Part shown: positions 23,319 through 32,177 of the stretch, in pieces
Layout: each line of letters starts with the position of its first letter
How positions within the stretch are numbered: position 1 is the first letter of the stretch
Assembly: GCA_024638645.1 (NCBI GenBank)
Contig: JAHEJX010000004.1
Span: 1-40,505 of the forward strand
Length of the DNA: 40,505 nucleotides
Origin: Actinomycetes bacterium
GTDB lineage: Bacteria; Actinomycetota; Acidimicrobiia; Spongiisociales; UBA5794
Direction: 5' to 3'
Made by a program: the position numbers and the translations under genes
The notes under the pieces: generated by a model
The model's database searches: none
Told to the model about the DNA's origin: nothing
Seen by the model: the letters and a program-made list of their open reading frames with translations, nothing else

Positions 23319-24257
23319 ATGACACTCCCCCACGTCTCGATTGAAGACGTCCGGGCCGCTGCAAAGCGCATCGCTCCCTACGTGAACCGGACCCCTGTGG
23401 CGACATCCCAGACGTTGCGCAGCGAGATCGAAGCCGCCGTCTACTTCAAGCTCGAGAGTCAGCAGAAGATCGGAGCCTTCAAGGCGCGCGGTGCCGTAAA
23501 CGCCGTCCTCCAACTCGATGAGCAGTCGGCTTCCCGGGGCGTCATGACGCACTCCTCGGGCAACCACGGACAGGCTCTGGCGTACGCAGCGTCGATTCGC
23601 GACATCTCGTGCACGGTTGTCGTCCCGGATGATGCTCCCCAGGTGAAGATGGATGCCATGCAAGGTTATGGCGCGGAACTGGTGCTGACGCCGCATCGAG
23701 AACGCGTTGCGACGGCTGCCCGGGTGCAAAAAGAGACAGGCGCCACCTTCATCCACCCGTTCAACGATGTGCGTATCATCGCCGGCCAAGGGACAGCCGC
23801 GCTCGAGCTCCTCGAAGATGTTCCCGACCTCGATGTCCTGATTGCGCCGGTCGGTGGAGGGGGCCTGATGTCGGGAACGACCGTCGTTGGGCGATCTCTC
23901 CGACCCCAGATGCGTCTCATTGGTGCTGAGCCCGCCCAAGTGGACGATGCACAACGCAGCCTGGCCTCCGGTCAAATTCAACCCGCCACCGGCAACCCAA
24001 CGATCGCGGACGGCCTCCGCACCGAGCTCCAGCAACTCACGTTCGACATCTTGTCGGCCGGGCACATCGAAATCGAAACCGTATCGGAGGAACAAATTGC
24101 AGACGCTGCCCGGTTCCACCTCTTTCGAATGAAGCATCTAGTCGAGCCGTCAGGCGCTACTGGCCTTGCGGTCGTGCGCAAGCTCGCAGATGAATTGGCC
24201 GGATACCAGGTCGGCGTAATCGTCAGTGGTGGCAATACCGATCTCAGCTGGCTTTAG
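23319..24257 (+). CDS. PLP-dependent threonine/serine dehydratase (or serine racemase)
   Basis: A 312-residue fold-type II PLP enzyme. The PLP lysine is Lys55 (KIGAFKARGA), the phosphate/carboxylate loop is SSGNHGQ (79-85), the glycine loop GGGGL is near 175-180 and the C-terminal SGGNTD motif closes the site. It lacks the C-terminal ACT regulatory domain of biosynthetic IlvA, so it is of the catabolic dehydratase or serine racemase type. It deaminates L-threonine or L-serine to the 2-oxo acid. Divergent from the Nudix gene with a 37-nt gap; no Shine-Dalgarno visible. Confidence 0.87.
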   Translation: MTLPHVSIEDVRAAAKRIAPYVNRTPVATSQTLRSEIEAAVYFKLESQQKIGAFKARGAVNAVLQLDEQSASRGVMTHSSGNHGQALAYAASIRDISCTVVVPDDAPQVKMDAMQGYGAELVLTPHRERVATAARVQKETGATFIHPFNDVRIIAGQGTAALELLEDVPDLDVLIAPVGGGGLMSGTTVVGRSLRPQMRLIGAEPAQVDDAQRSLASGQIQPATGNPTIADGLRTELQQLTFDILSAGHIEIETVSEEQIADAARFHLFRMKHLVEPSGATGLAVVRKLADELAGYQVGVIVSGGNTDLSWL

Positions 24258-24258
24258 G

Positions 24259-24284
24259 GCCGGCGGACGGAGTCATCGGCCGGC
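24259..24284. terminator. GC-rich hairpin between convergent genes
   Basis: Two GCCGGC hexamers (24259-24264 and 24279-24284), each its own reverse complement, can pair across 14 nt two bases after the dehydratase stop. The neighbour on the other strand ends at 24317. Likely shared terminator structure; no T tract. Confidence 0.35.
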
Positions 24285-24316
24285 TTGATCGGCGACAACG
24301 GGAGTTGGCCGAAGCC

Positions 24317-25534
24317 TCATCGGTCCGCAAAGATCATCAACGAGCCGCTGTATGTACTCACCCACACATTGCCTGTTTGCGGGTCGTAAGTGATGCCGAT
24401 CGGTTTGTCGTTGGCGGGGAGCTCCTGCACCTCCGTCATGTCCGCGGTCAACACCTTCGATACGGTGTCCGAGTTGTAGTTGACCACGTACAGCGATTGG
24501 CCGTCTGTCGATATGGCCATCGAACGGGGGGCGTTGCCTGTGGCCACGCGACCCACAGTCTCTCCGGTTTCGAGGTCGATCTTGATCACAGTGCCCTCGC
24601 CGTTGAGCGTTGCGTAGAGGGTGTCGTCTTCCGGGCTGAGCACGAGGTGGCGCGGGCTTCTGCCAACATCGCGCAGCCAGGCGATCGAGAAGTCGCTGAG
24701 ATCGACGATGGCGATGTCGCTGCCACCCATCACCGAGGCATAGGCCTTCGACCCGTCCCTGGTGACTGCGATCCCCCGGGGGTGACGGCCTAGGTCGACC
24801 CGGGTCACCTCTTCTCCGGTTGCTGTGGCCACAACGCTCATGTCGAAAGTGCACCAGTTGGTTACAAGCACATATGTGTCGTCAGGTGTGATCGCCAGGA
24901 ACTTGGGAACGGCCCCCACAGGTATCACCTGATCGATCTCGAGGTCGGCCGTGTCGACGCGGTACAGAAAGCTCTCATCCCAGCCGCCCAGATTGCAGCC
25001 GTCGCCCCCGGCGCGGTTGAAACCATCTCCATACATCTGATAGTTCGAGACGTAGGCGTACTTCCCGTCCGACGTGAACACCGCCTCGACCGGCGAGCCC
25101 TGATGGGTGCCTTCGTATCCGTCGATGCCGTAGTCCGCGAGATTCACCGTGTCGCTGATGGTCTTTACGAGATTGCCCACTGAGTCGTAGACGGTGATGG
25201 TGTGCCGATACATCATGTTCTGGGCAAAGAAGAGGCCGGCACCGGAGGCAACCACCGATTTGGGAGCAATGTCGCCCCAAACTTCCTCAATCAACTCGAG
25301 GCGACCCTCAGCCGTTGGGGGAAGTGTCGTCGTGGTAGTGGTCGTCGTGGTGGTAGTGGTCGTTGTGGTAGTTGTGGTTGTCGTCGATGAGGACGATGTC
25401 GTCGCGATGTCCGTTGTGACGGTCGGCAACGAAGTCAGCACTTGTTCGTCGGCGCCTGCCCCCGTGAGGCCATCCGAGCACGCGCCGCAAAGCAACGCCG
25501 CACCCGCCAGAGCCCAAACAGCACGACGCAACAC
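24317..25534 (-). CDS. Secreted lipoprotein, YncE/YVTN-type beta-propeller
   Basis: A 405-residue protein. A signal peptide with basic start and hydrophobic core ends at a Cys pair (LLCGAC, Cys19 the probable lipidated residue). A low-complexity linker of about 20 consecutive Thr (about 51-70) follows, then a propeller (about 75-405) with YVTN-type blades such as PRSMAISTDGQSLYVVNYNSDTVSKV. Such propellers usually mediate binding or scaffold a partner; no catalytic site seen. It begins 2 nt after the HD gene, so both are one operon. The Thr linker is encoded by an imperfect trinucleotide run. Confidence 0.8.
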   Translation of the reverse strand: MLRRAVWALAGAALLCGACSDGLTGAGADEQVLTSLPTVTTDIATTSSSSTTTTTTTTTTTTTTTTTTTTLPPTAEGRLELIEEVWGDIAPKSVVASGAGLFFAQNMMYRHTITVYDSVGNLVKTISDTVNLADYGIDGYEGTHQGSPVEAVFTSDGKYAYVSNYQMYGDGFNRAGGDGCNLGGWDESFLYRVDTADLEIDQVIPVGAVPKFLAITPDDTYVLVTNWCTFDMSVVATATGEEVTRVDLGRHPRGIAVTRDGSKAYASVMGGSDIAIVDLSDFSIAWLRDVGRSPRHLVLSPEDDTLYATLNGEGTVIKIDLETGETVGRVATGNAPRSMAISTDGQSLYVVNYNSDTVSKVLTADMTEVQELPANDKPIGITYDPQTGNVWVSTYSGSLMIFADR

Positions 25535-25536
25535 GA

Positions 25537-26091
25537 CTAGACGAATCCTGTTGGCTCACGACCGAAGACCCTCTCGACCATCGGTGCGAAGAATTCGAGC
25601 GACTCCCAGTCATAGTCCGGGTCAAAGCAGTTCTGGTCGTAGCTTTCGCAGAACTCGACGGTGGCGTCGTACAACGGATGGTCCCTGTAGCGGTCGCGAC
25701 TGTTGCGGTCCTTGCCGTAATGATGGGCGTAGTAGTACTCCTGGAACACGCCGTGGTGCAGGATGATCCAGTGCAGATCCGCTGACACGTACGGCCGGAT
25801 GACGCTCGCCGCCGCCTGCGAGTGATTGGCTGGCGAGATCATGTCCCCTATGTCGTGGACAAGGCAGCTCACGACATAGTCTTCGTCGCGCCCGTCGCGG
25901 TAGGCGCGGGTCGCAGACTGCAGAGAGTGCTCTAAGCGACTCACCTGGTACCCCGTTTCCTCGTCCATTGCGCGCAACATCGCAAGAATGCGGCCGGGAA
26001 CCTTGGTCAATTCTTGGGCTTCCTTGGCGGCGAGAAACTCGTATTCCTCTTTGGTGCCTTCGGCCATTGTGGTGAAGCTGACGGATTGCAT
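25537..26091 (-). CDS. HD-domain protein of the PhnZ/MIOX-like diiron oxygenase type
   Basis: A 184-residue HD-fold protein. Metal-ligand motifs are in order: EHSLQSA (His55), LVHD (His79-Asp80), NHSQAAA (His90) and LHHGVFQEYYY (His112/113). The combination SRLEHSLQ, HDIGD, RPYVS and a late Tyr/His-rich patch is that of the PhnZ/TmpB-like group, mixed-valent diiron oxygenases, rather than ordinary HD phosphohydrolases. No phosphonate genes are nearby, so the substrate is unknown. ATG at 26091 has no ribosome binding site; a promoter lies immediately upstream, suggesting a leaderless transcript. Confidence 0.72.
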   Translation of the reverse strand: MQSVSFTTMAEGTKEEYEFLAAKEAQELTKVPGRILAMLRAMDEETGYQVSRLEHSLQSATRAYRDGRDEDYVVSCLVHDIGDMISPANHSQAAASVIRPYVSADLHWIILHHGVFQEYYYAHHYGKDRNSRDRYRDHPLYDATVEFCESYDQNCFDPDYDWESLEFFAPMVERVFGREPTGFV

Positions 26092-26098
26092 GATTGGA

Positions 26099-26126
26099 AC
26101 GTTAGTGAGGGGTTACTCCCGGTCAA
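26099..26126 (-). promoter_or_regulatory. Leaderless promoter of the HD-propeller operon
   Basis: Minus strand TTGACC (26126-26121), 16-nt spacer, TAACGT (26104-26099) and then only 7 nt to the ATG at 26091. The expected start of transcription coincides with the start codon, which explains the missing ribosome binding site. Confidence 0.6.
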
Positions 26127-26180
26127 GGCCTAAGTGCAAGCGGCTCGCTCCCCGCCTTGAGGCGCTCCGCAAGCAACGCC

Positions 26181-28190
26181 CTATTCGCAGGCAGCCACAT
26201 GTTCCGCGAAACACTTGTCTCTACCCGGTCCGCCATAGACGTGATCGTTGCCGGGACCACCCTTGAGGAGGTCATTGCCGGCTCTGCCGTAGATGGTGTC
26301 CGGTCCCGCACCCCCCTTTATCGTGTTCGGAGCCGAACTCCCATGAAGTTCATCTCCGTACTTCGAGCCGACGAGGTTGGCGATCGAGGTGAGGATGTCG
26401 ACTCCCGCGCCACCCGTGACAATGCCGATGCCGAGATCGACGATGACGCCGGCTGCCGCTCCGTTGTACAGAACCGTATCGACGCCCTTGCCGCCAAAGA
26501 GGAAATCATCTCCGGGTCCACCGATCATGGTGTCCGGTCCTGGACCGCCGTACAGCGAGTCGCCGCCCCCGCCGCCCACGAGACGATCGTTGCCGCCATT
26601 GCCTTTCATGATGTCCGCACCGACCGCGCCGACGAGCCGATCCTTGCCCGCTCCTCCGAACAGCTGGTCGTTGCCGGCGTTGCCTTCGAGGATGTCGTTA
26701 CCGCCTCCTCCGAAGATGCGGTCGAGACCGGGCCCACCGAGCAACAGATCGTTACCCGCTCCGCCGCAAATGACGTCGTCACCACCGCCGCCGGCGATGA
26801 TGTCGTGCCCGCCGAGTCCGGCAATGACGTCGAAGCCGGAAGTACCGGACAGGTCGTCGTTTCCGGTTGTACCGACAATCGTGGCCTCGAGCCCGTCACA
26901 CATAGCCTTCGGGGGTGCAGCTGCGTCATGGGTGTAGACGTAGATCGCTCCGGACCCGTCTCCCCCCGCGTCGTTCCACGGCGAACCAACGACGATCCAG
27001 TCATCTGAGACCGCGACGTCCCACCCGAACTGGTCCTCCGCTGCCAAGTCGGGAGCCTTCATTGTCGTGACGAAGTTCCAGCGGTTGCCGTCGAACTCAT
27101 AGCGATGAACCGCTCCGGAGTACGCGGCTGATCCGTGATCCCGCGGGTCTCCGACCAAGATCGTCGAGCCGTCAATGGCCACCGACCACCCATACAGCTC
27201 ATGCGTCGAAGCATCCGGCGGCGTCAGCACTTCTTCCTCGACATACTTGGCACCATTCCAGCGGTATACGTGTGCCGCTCCAGGCGGGGCACCACCTTCG
27301 TCGTGGTTGCCCACGACGAGCCATTCCCCGTCCAAGGCGACATCGATTTGCCCGAACTCGCCGAAGACCAGCTCCTGCGGCGTGCCGTAGCTGCCGGGAT
27401 AGCCGGTGAAGATGTATGCCCCACCGGTAGCTCCAACTGCCAGCGTGTCGCCGTCGATGTCGAGGTTCCAGGCGAAGTTCGGATCGTCTCCAGGTGGCGG
27501 CTCGATCGTTTGCTCGACTGCCCAGTGACCGACCCCGGGTTCGCCGGTCGGTTCGTATGTATCCACAGAAGACGATGCCGAGTTGAGATCTGCGGCAGGC
27601 GCGCCGACCGCCAGATGGTCACCGTCGATGGCCACCGACTCCCCGAAGTAGCCCCCGAGCACCGACCCGCGCAGGAGTGGCCACGAAGTCCAAGTGTCAC
27701 CGTTGTCTCGCTGCGCTACCCAGACCGCCCCCCGATCGTCCAGGCCTTGGTTCGGCCAATGCGGCACACCGATGACAGCCCGCTCACCACTGACGGCAAC
27801 CGCCCTGCCGCAGTCACCATCGGGGAATGTCATGAAGTCGTGGTCACAGTTGAGAGAAAAGGTGTCGAAGTCGCTGGTGCTGGAGAAGTTGTGGAGGATA
27901 TAGGCCTTGCCGTGATTGCCGGCGGCGGTCGGTGCCCCGACGACGATCTTGTCCCCATCGACCGCCACTGCGTAGCCGAAGCTGTAGCCGCCGCTAGTAG
28001 TCCCGACTATGAGTTTGCCCACGTAGTCGAGATCGAGCGTGTTCGCAGATTCGACAACGTCGCCCGGGCCTTCGTGAAGAAAGCCGCCGCTTTCGGCACC
28101 GGCGGGAGCAACCAAGCCGGCTACCAGCGCCCCAGCTGCGAGGAGAAACCAGACGGATCGGTCGACGAGTCGCGCAACGAAGTCCAACAT
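26181..28190 (-). CDS. Secreted FG-GAP-like propeller protein with RTX calcium-binding repeats
   Basis: A 669-residue exported protein. Signal peptide about 1-32 (ends APAGA). Residues 50-410 hold about seven repeats of the type YGWSVAIDGSTILVGDP, an FG-GAP/integrin-like beta-propeller. Residues about 430-660 hold RTX nonapeptides GGxGxDxLx in two blocks, which fold into calcium-filled beta rolls. The chain ends with a Cys pair (KCFAEHVAACE). Likely a cell-surface or secreted adhesion or binding protein. The classical type I RTX secretion signal is not evident; the N-terminal signal peptide suggests Sec export. Start: ATG at 28190 behind AAGGGG. Confidence 0.85.
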   Translation of the reverse strand: MLDFVARLVDRSVWFLLAAGALVAGLVAPAGAESGGFLHEGPGDVVESANTLDLDYVGKLIVGTTSGGYSFGYAVAVDGDKIVVGAPTAAGNHGKAYILHNFSSTSDFDTFSLNCDHDFMTFPDGDCGRAVAVSGERAVIGVPHWPNQGLDDRGAVWVAQRDNGDTWTSWPLLRGSVLGGYFGESVAIDGDHLAVGAPAADLNSASSSVDTYEPTGEPGVGHWAVEQTIEPPPGDDPNFAWNLDIDGDTLAVGATGGAYIFTGYPGSYGTPQELVFGEFGQIDVALDGEWLVVGNHDEGGAPPGAAHVYRWNGAKYVEEEVLTPPDASTHELYGWSVAIDGSTILVGDPRDHGSAAYSGAVHRYEFDGNRWNFVTTMKAPDLAAEDQFGWDVAVSDDWIVVGSPWNDAGGDGSGAIYVYTHDAAAPPKAMCDGLEATIVGTTGNDDLSGTSGFDVIAGLGGHDIIAGGGGDDVICGGAGNDLLLGGPGLDRIFGGGGNDILEGNAGNDQLFGGAGKDRLVGAVGADIMKGNGGNDRLVGGGGGDSLYGGPGPDTMIGGPGDDFLFGGKGVDTVLYNGAAAGVIVDLGIGIVTGGAGVDILTSIANLVGSKYGDELHGSSAPNTIKGGAGPDTIYGRAGNDLLKGGPGNDHVYGGPGRDKCFAEHVAACE

Positions 28191-28224
28191 CCCGACACGC
28201 CCCTTCCAGGGCAGCGCACTACGC

Positions 28225-28253
28225 GGAATACCTTCCGGCCTTCAGCCTGCCAA
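28225..28253 (-). promoter_or_regulatory. Promoter of the RTX protein gene
   Basis: Minus strand TTGGCA (28253-28248), 17-nt spacer and TATTCC (28230-28225), about 35 nt upstream of the ATG at 28190. Confidence 0.45.
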
Positions 28254-28287
28254 TCAGCGGGACGGATGGGTAGGGCCGATCGGAAGT

Positions 28288-30009
28288 TCAGTTGGCCGGC
28301 GCCTCGTCGTCCGGGACTGACCGCATGTAGTGAGCGATCGCACTGATCGTATTTGGATAGAAATGGGCATGTCCGATTCGGTCGTACAGACCGTACGCCC
28401 GCAGCCGGTCCTTCACCGGACCTTTGAGACCCGCAAAAGCAAACCCGATGGTGCGGCCCTCGAGATCGTCCAGCACGTCACCGAGTATCTCCGCTCCCGT
28501 CGTGTCGATGTCCGTGACTGCATTACCGACGAGGAGCACGTAGTGGATGGGTCGGCCGGCCGTACGAAGCATCTCTTGAAGTCGTCGCCCGAAAGTTGGG
28601 GCGTTGGCGAAGAAGAGTGGGGCGTCGAAGCGCACTATCAGCACACCCGGCACCGGCTCTGCTTCCGGGTGGCGCACTCGATCGTGGTAGCCGGGGATGC
28701 CGTCGATCTTCCCGAGCTCCGTGCTATGAGGCCGTATTGCCTTCCTCAAAAAGTTTGCCAGGCTCAAGATCACGGCGACGACGATGCCTTGGAGGATTCC
28801 GATCAGGACAACGCCGAGGAACGCCCCCAACAGCATCACGAACTCTGACTTGCGCGCCCCAAACAGCCACCTTGTCGCTTTCCAGTCGAATAGGGCAAAG
28901 GATGCGGTAATGACGATTGCCGCAAGGGTCGGCGATGGCATCTCGGCGACTACGCCCGGTACCAGGAGCATGACCAGGACGACGCCGCCTGCGGCAATGA
29001 GCCCTGTCAGTTGAGTCTGGGAACCGACAGCCATCGCTATAGCAGTGCGCGATGAGCTACCGCTCGTCGGGAAGCCCTGGAACATGCCGGAGAGAATGTT
29101 GGCCGTCCCCAGCGCTTTGATCTCGCTGTTGGGATCAACTCGGACACCGGACTTGAGCGCCGTCGCCGTAGACAGCGCCCCGGTATCGGCAAATGACACA
29201 AGGGCCACTGCGAGCGCGCCGGAGAACAAAGCCGGGATCACACTGAGTTCTACGCTCGGAAACGTCAGTGGCGCCAGACCAGCCGGGATGTCGCCGACGA
29301 CCTGGAGCCCGGTCTCAGTCAGGTTCAGCCAACTGACTATGAGAATGGAACCGGCCGCGGCGACAACGACGCCGGGAATGATGGGGCTCACCATCCGCAA
29401 ACCGACAATCACGATGACGGTGCCTGCGGAAACGTACACCGAAGCAGGTATTGTCGCCGTGACATTGCCGAGCGTCTCGATCAACGTTCCCAGCGTGGTA
29501 TCTGCTTCCACGGAGTAGCCGAGTGCCTTCGGTAGCTGCGATATGAACACCACGACAGCGATGCCGTTGAGGTAGCCAATGCGGATCGGTTTCGACATCA
29601 GCTCAGTCACCACACCGAAGCGCAGGTATCCGGCCGCGATGCACACAATGCCTGTAATGATGCTCAGCGCCGAAGCGAGGGTCACGGCCAACATCACATC
29701 GCCGGCGGCCAGCGGAAGTACGATCACGGCGATCACCGGCGCCAACGATGAATCCGGCCCGAGCACCAGGCGCCTGTTGGGCCCGAAGATGGCATATGCG
29801 ATGAGCGCGGCGATGGTCGTGTAGATCCCGGTAATCGCAGGCAGACCGGTGAGTTCTGCGTACGCCATGCCCTGCGGGATGAGCATGGTGGCGAGAACGA
29901 GCCCGGCAACTCCGTCGTACTGGAGGAAGCCACGCTCGTACCCACCGACCATGCGGACCAGCGGGATGCGCGATGCCAGGCGGTTCCTCCTGGACTGTGG
30001 TTCAGTCAT
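28288..30009 (-). CDS. SulP/SLC26 family anion transporter with STAS domain
   Basis: A 573-residue membrane transporter. About ten or more hydrophobic segments fill residues 30-430, with the family segment ATMLIPQGMAYAELTGLPAITGIYT early on. A C-terminal STAS domain (about 440-560) includes LIVRFDAPLFFANAP and VTDIDTTGAEIL. SulP proteins move sulfate, bicarbonate or other anions. The ATG at 30009 overlaps the end of the channel gene by 8 nt; an earlier ATG at 30042 lies deeper in that gene and adds eleven unconserved residues. Substrate not determinable. Confidence 0.9.
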   Translation of the reverse strand: MTEPQSRRNRLASRIPLVRMVGGYERGFLQYDGVAGLVLATMLIPQGMAYAELTGLPAITGIYTTIAALIAYAIFGPNRRLVLGPDSSLAPVIAVIVLPLAAGDVMLAVTLASALSIITGIVCIAAGYLRFGVVTELMSKPIRIGYLNGIAVVVFISQLPKALGYSVEADTTLGTLIETLGNVTATIPASVYVSAGTVIVIVGLRMVSPIIPGVVVAAAGSILIVSWLNLTETGLQVVGDIPAGLAPLTFPSVELSVIPALFSGALAVALVSFADTGALSTATALKSGVRVDPNSEIKALGTANILSGMFQGFPTSGSSSRTAIAMAVGSQTQLTGLIAAGGVVLVMLLVPGVVAEMPSPTLAAIVITASFALFDWKATRWLFGARKSEFVMLLGAFLGVVLIGILQGIVVAVILSLANFLRKAIRPHSTELGKIDGIPGYHDRVRHPEAEPVPGVLIVRFDAPLFFANAPTFGRRLQEMLRTAGRPIHYVLLVGNAVTDIDTTGAEILGDVLDDLEGRTIGFAFAGLKGPVKDRLRAYGLYDRIGHAHFYPNTISAIAHYMRSVPDDEAPAN

Positions 30010-31318
30010 CAGGCGCGGACTCTGCGCGCCGCCGATCAGCAATCACCTGGATTTCAGCCGCGATCTCAGGGAACTCTGCAAGCGCATGCTCAAATGCGCT
30101 TCGATCGAGGGCGTATACGTTGCAGTAGTCGAGAGCGCGCACGGTGTTGGCTCTGGGAAGGCTGTCGAGAAGAGCCATCTCGCCGACGAAGTCTCCGTCA
30201 GAGAGAATGGCGATGGCTGCGACATCGTCCGACCCGAGCACCTCGACATTGCCTTTGTTGATGAAGAAGAGCTCGCGTCCGACCTCTCCTCGCCGCATGA
30301 GCGCCTGACCGGGCACGAACACCATCGGTTCGAGCTGCAAGACGAGCTGGCGAAGGAAGTCCTCGCTTGCGCTTTCGAAGATTGGAACCTTACGCAGGAT
30401 GTTGCGATTGAGGTGAAGCGCAATGTCGACTCGCAAGGGTTTCGGCAGGTCGGCCAGCATTTCGGACTGCTGGCTCATGCGACTCTCCCACCGGTAGTTG
30501 TAGTAGTCCCGTACCCGGGCCTGGAGATCGCGCGGCACCGCCCGGTCTCGCATGAAGTTGTTGATCGTCTCGATGCGCCCCAGGTGTCTGGCACGCACGA
30601 CATCGATATTGGCGAGAAGGCTGGCGACATTGCCGATGATGTATCCATACATGGCAGCTCCGAGTGCCATAGTCACCATCGTGTATGCAGTCTGGCCTTG
30701 TCCGCTAGGGACGATGTCCCCATAACCGACGGTCGTAAGGGTTGTAATCGTCCAGTACAGCGCCGACTGGTACGGAGGCAGATCGGCCGGCCCTGATTCG
30801 AATCCGTCGATGGCGATCCAGCCACACGCGATCCAGTGCGCCAGTAGGGCAATCCAGAAGGCGAAGAATCCAAGGCGCAAAACCGCAGGGTTGAAGGAGG
30901 TACGCAGCCGCCACTCCCTTTGCAGGACGAACACTCTGGCAATCCGCATCACCCGCAACAGAGCGAGGTAGCGGAGCCAGGGAGCGGCCGGGCCCGATTC
31001 GACACCGGGGAGTTCCGCCAGCAGATCGAAAGGGATCGCTGCCAGCAGATCCACCGTGAACCAACGATTCACGTAGTCCGGTTCGCTGCGCATCCGGCGC
31101 CGGATATCTGTTGCCAGCAATCCGCTGACCACGGCAGAAGCCGCAATCAGCCAGGCTGCGTCGAGGTTCGCGAACACGGCCTCGACCGGCATGACGATTG
31201 CCAGGAAGACGGTGGCGGCTAGGACGGCCAGGTCCCAATTGGCCATACCGAGCTCGTCGCGGCGTGTCATCGCCGAATCGGCTGTCCGTTGCCCCCGATC
31301 GTGTGATGAGTCGGTCAT
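30002..31318 (-). CDS. Cyclic-nucleotide-binding potassium channel
   Basis: A 438-residue six-helix cation channel. Voltage-sensor-like S4 segment LRVMRIARVFVLQREWR (about 121-137), pore helix and potassium selectivity filter TTVGYGD (195-201), C-linker, then a CNB domain (about 300-420) with phosphate-binding cassette GEMALLDSLPRANTVRA. It probably gates K+ flux in response to cAMP or cGMP. Start: ATG at 31318 behind GAGGGGA. It shares 8 nt with the SulP gene, so channel and anion transporter are co-translated. The arrangement suggests coupled ion or volume homeostasis. Confidence 0.9.
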   Translation of the reverse strand: MTDSSHDRGQRTADSAMTRRDELGMANWDLAVLAATVFLAIVMPVEAVFANLDAAWLIAASAVVSGLLATDIRRRMRSEPDYVNRWFTVDLLAAIPFDLLAELPGVESGPAAPWLRYLALLRVMRIARVFVLQREWRLRTSFNPAVLRLGFFAFWIALLAHWIACGWIAIDGFESGPADLPPYQSALYWTITTLTTVGYGDIVPSGQGQTAYTMVTMALGAAMYGYIIGNVASLLANIDVVRARHLGRIETINNFMRDRAVPRDLQARVRDYYNYRWESRMSQQSEMLADLPKPLRVDIALHLNRNILRKVPIFESASEDFLRQLVLQLEPMVFVPGQALMRRGEVGRELFFINKGNVEVLGSDDVAAIAILSDGDFVGEMALLDSLPRANTVRALDYCNVYALDRSAFEHALAEFPEIAAEIQVIADRRRAESAPDD

Positions 31319-31395
31319 TGCTTCCCCTCGCGCCGTCGATCATGCTATCGAGCCGGAGCCGCCGCCACTGGTAGCGGGCTGTGTACCGTGCCCGG

Positions 31396-32127
31396 ATGTC
31401 TTGGATCGAAGTGGGCACGGACATCTTCTGCATTCGCTACGCGCCCCTCGACCAGACCATCGGGGCGATCCTCACCGGGGAAGGGTTGGTGGTCATTGAC
31501 AGTCGTTCCCATCGGGTGCATGCCCGCGAGTTGCTTAACGACTTGCGTTCGCTCGACGCCAGGGCGCCGATCTACCTCATCAACACGCATTACCACTGGG
31601 ACCACAGCTTCGGGAATGACCAGTTCACAGCCAGCGTCATCGTCGGCCACATGAAGACTCGCCAGGCGTTGGTTTCTCGCGGGATAGCGATGCGGGACGA
31701 ATTGGCAACGGCCGATTGGCTCGAGCCGGAGACGGCCCAACTCATAGGCGAGGTCGAGATCGCAGCTCCGACGATCACTTTCGACAAGTTGATGTCGCTG
31801 ATGCTCGGCGACCGGCAGATCGACATGACCTACCTGGGACGGGCCCACACCGACTCGGACATCGTCATCACTGTGGACGACACTCTGTTTGCAGGCGATC
31901 TCATCGAGGTCGGCGCTCCGCCATCGTTTGGCGATTCGTTCCCTCTGGAGTGGATCGAGACACTCGAACGGATGACTCCACTCTGTGGCGGGCCCGTGGT
32001 CCCCGGTCACGGCGACGTCGTGGATCGGGCATTCGTGGAATCACAAACGTATGAGATTCGCCGCGCGGTGGCCGGTGAGCCCGTCTATCCGGACGATGTT
32101 ATGACGCAGATCGCAGAGCGGATGTGA
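31396..32127 (+). CDS. MBL-fold metallo-hydrolase
   Basis: A 243-residue metallo-beta-lactamase fold hydrolase. Zinc-binding motif HYHWDH (about 65-70), further ligands in GRAHTDSD and FAGDLIE, and VPGHGD near 210. The layout is that of general MBL hydrolases rather than antibiotic-resistance enzymes, with no signal peptide seen. Start: ATG at 31396; an in-frame GTG 15 bases earlier is possible. TACCGT lies six bases before the ATG. Divergent from the channel gene; substrate unknown. Confidence 0.82.
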   Translation: MSWIEVGTDIFCIRYAPLDQTIGAILTGEGLVVIDSRSHRVHARELLNDLRSLDARAPIYLINTHYHWDHSFGNDQFTASVIVGHMKTRQALVSRGIAMRDELATADWLEPETAQLIGEVEIAAPTITFDKLMSLMLGDRQIDMTYLGRAHTDSDIVITVDDTLFAGDLIEVGAPPSFGDSFPLEWIETLERMTPLCGGPVVPGHGDVVDRAFVESQTYEIRRAVAGEPVYPDDVMTQIAERM

Positions 32128-32141
32128 CCGCCACCACCAAG

Positions 32142-32170
32142 TTCGCATTGCACTGATTCGTCCGTATCGT
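32142..32170 (+). promoter_or_regulatory. Leaderless promoter of the haloperoxidase-like lipoprotein
   Basis: TTCGCA (32142-32147), 17-nt spacer and TATCGT (32165-32170), then 7 nt to the GTG at 32178. No ribosome binding site precedes the GTG, which agrees with transcription starting at the start codon. Confidence 0.5.
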
Positions 32171-32177
32171 CTGAGTC

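Noticed and set aside
23184-24137. 317-residue minus-strand ORF opposite the dehydratase.
   Set aside because: It is the shadow of a highly conserved PLP enzyme; its sequence shows no family pattern.
25311-25390. Trinucleotide run as a mobile or CRISPR-like repeat.
   Set aside because: It encodes the Thr linker of the lipoprotein and is in frame; it has no spacers.
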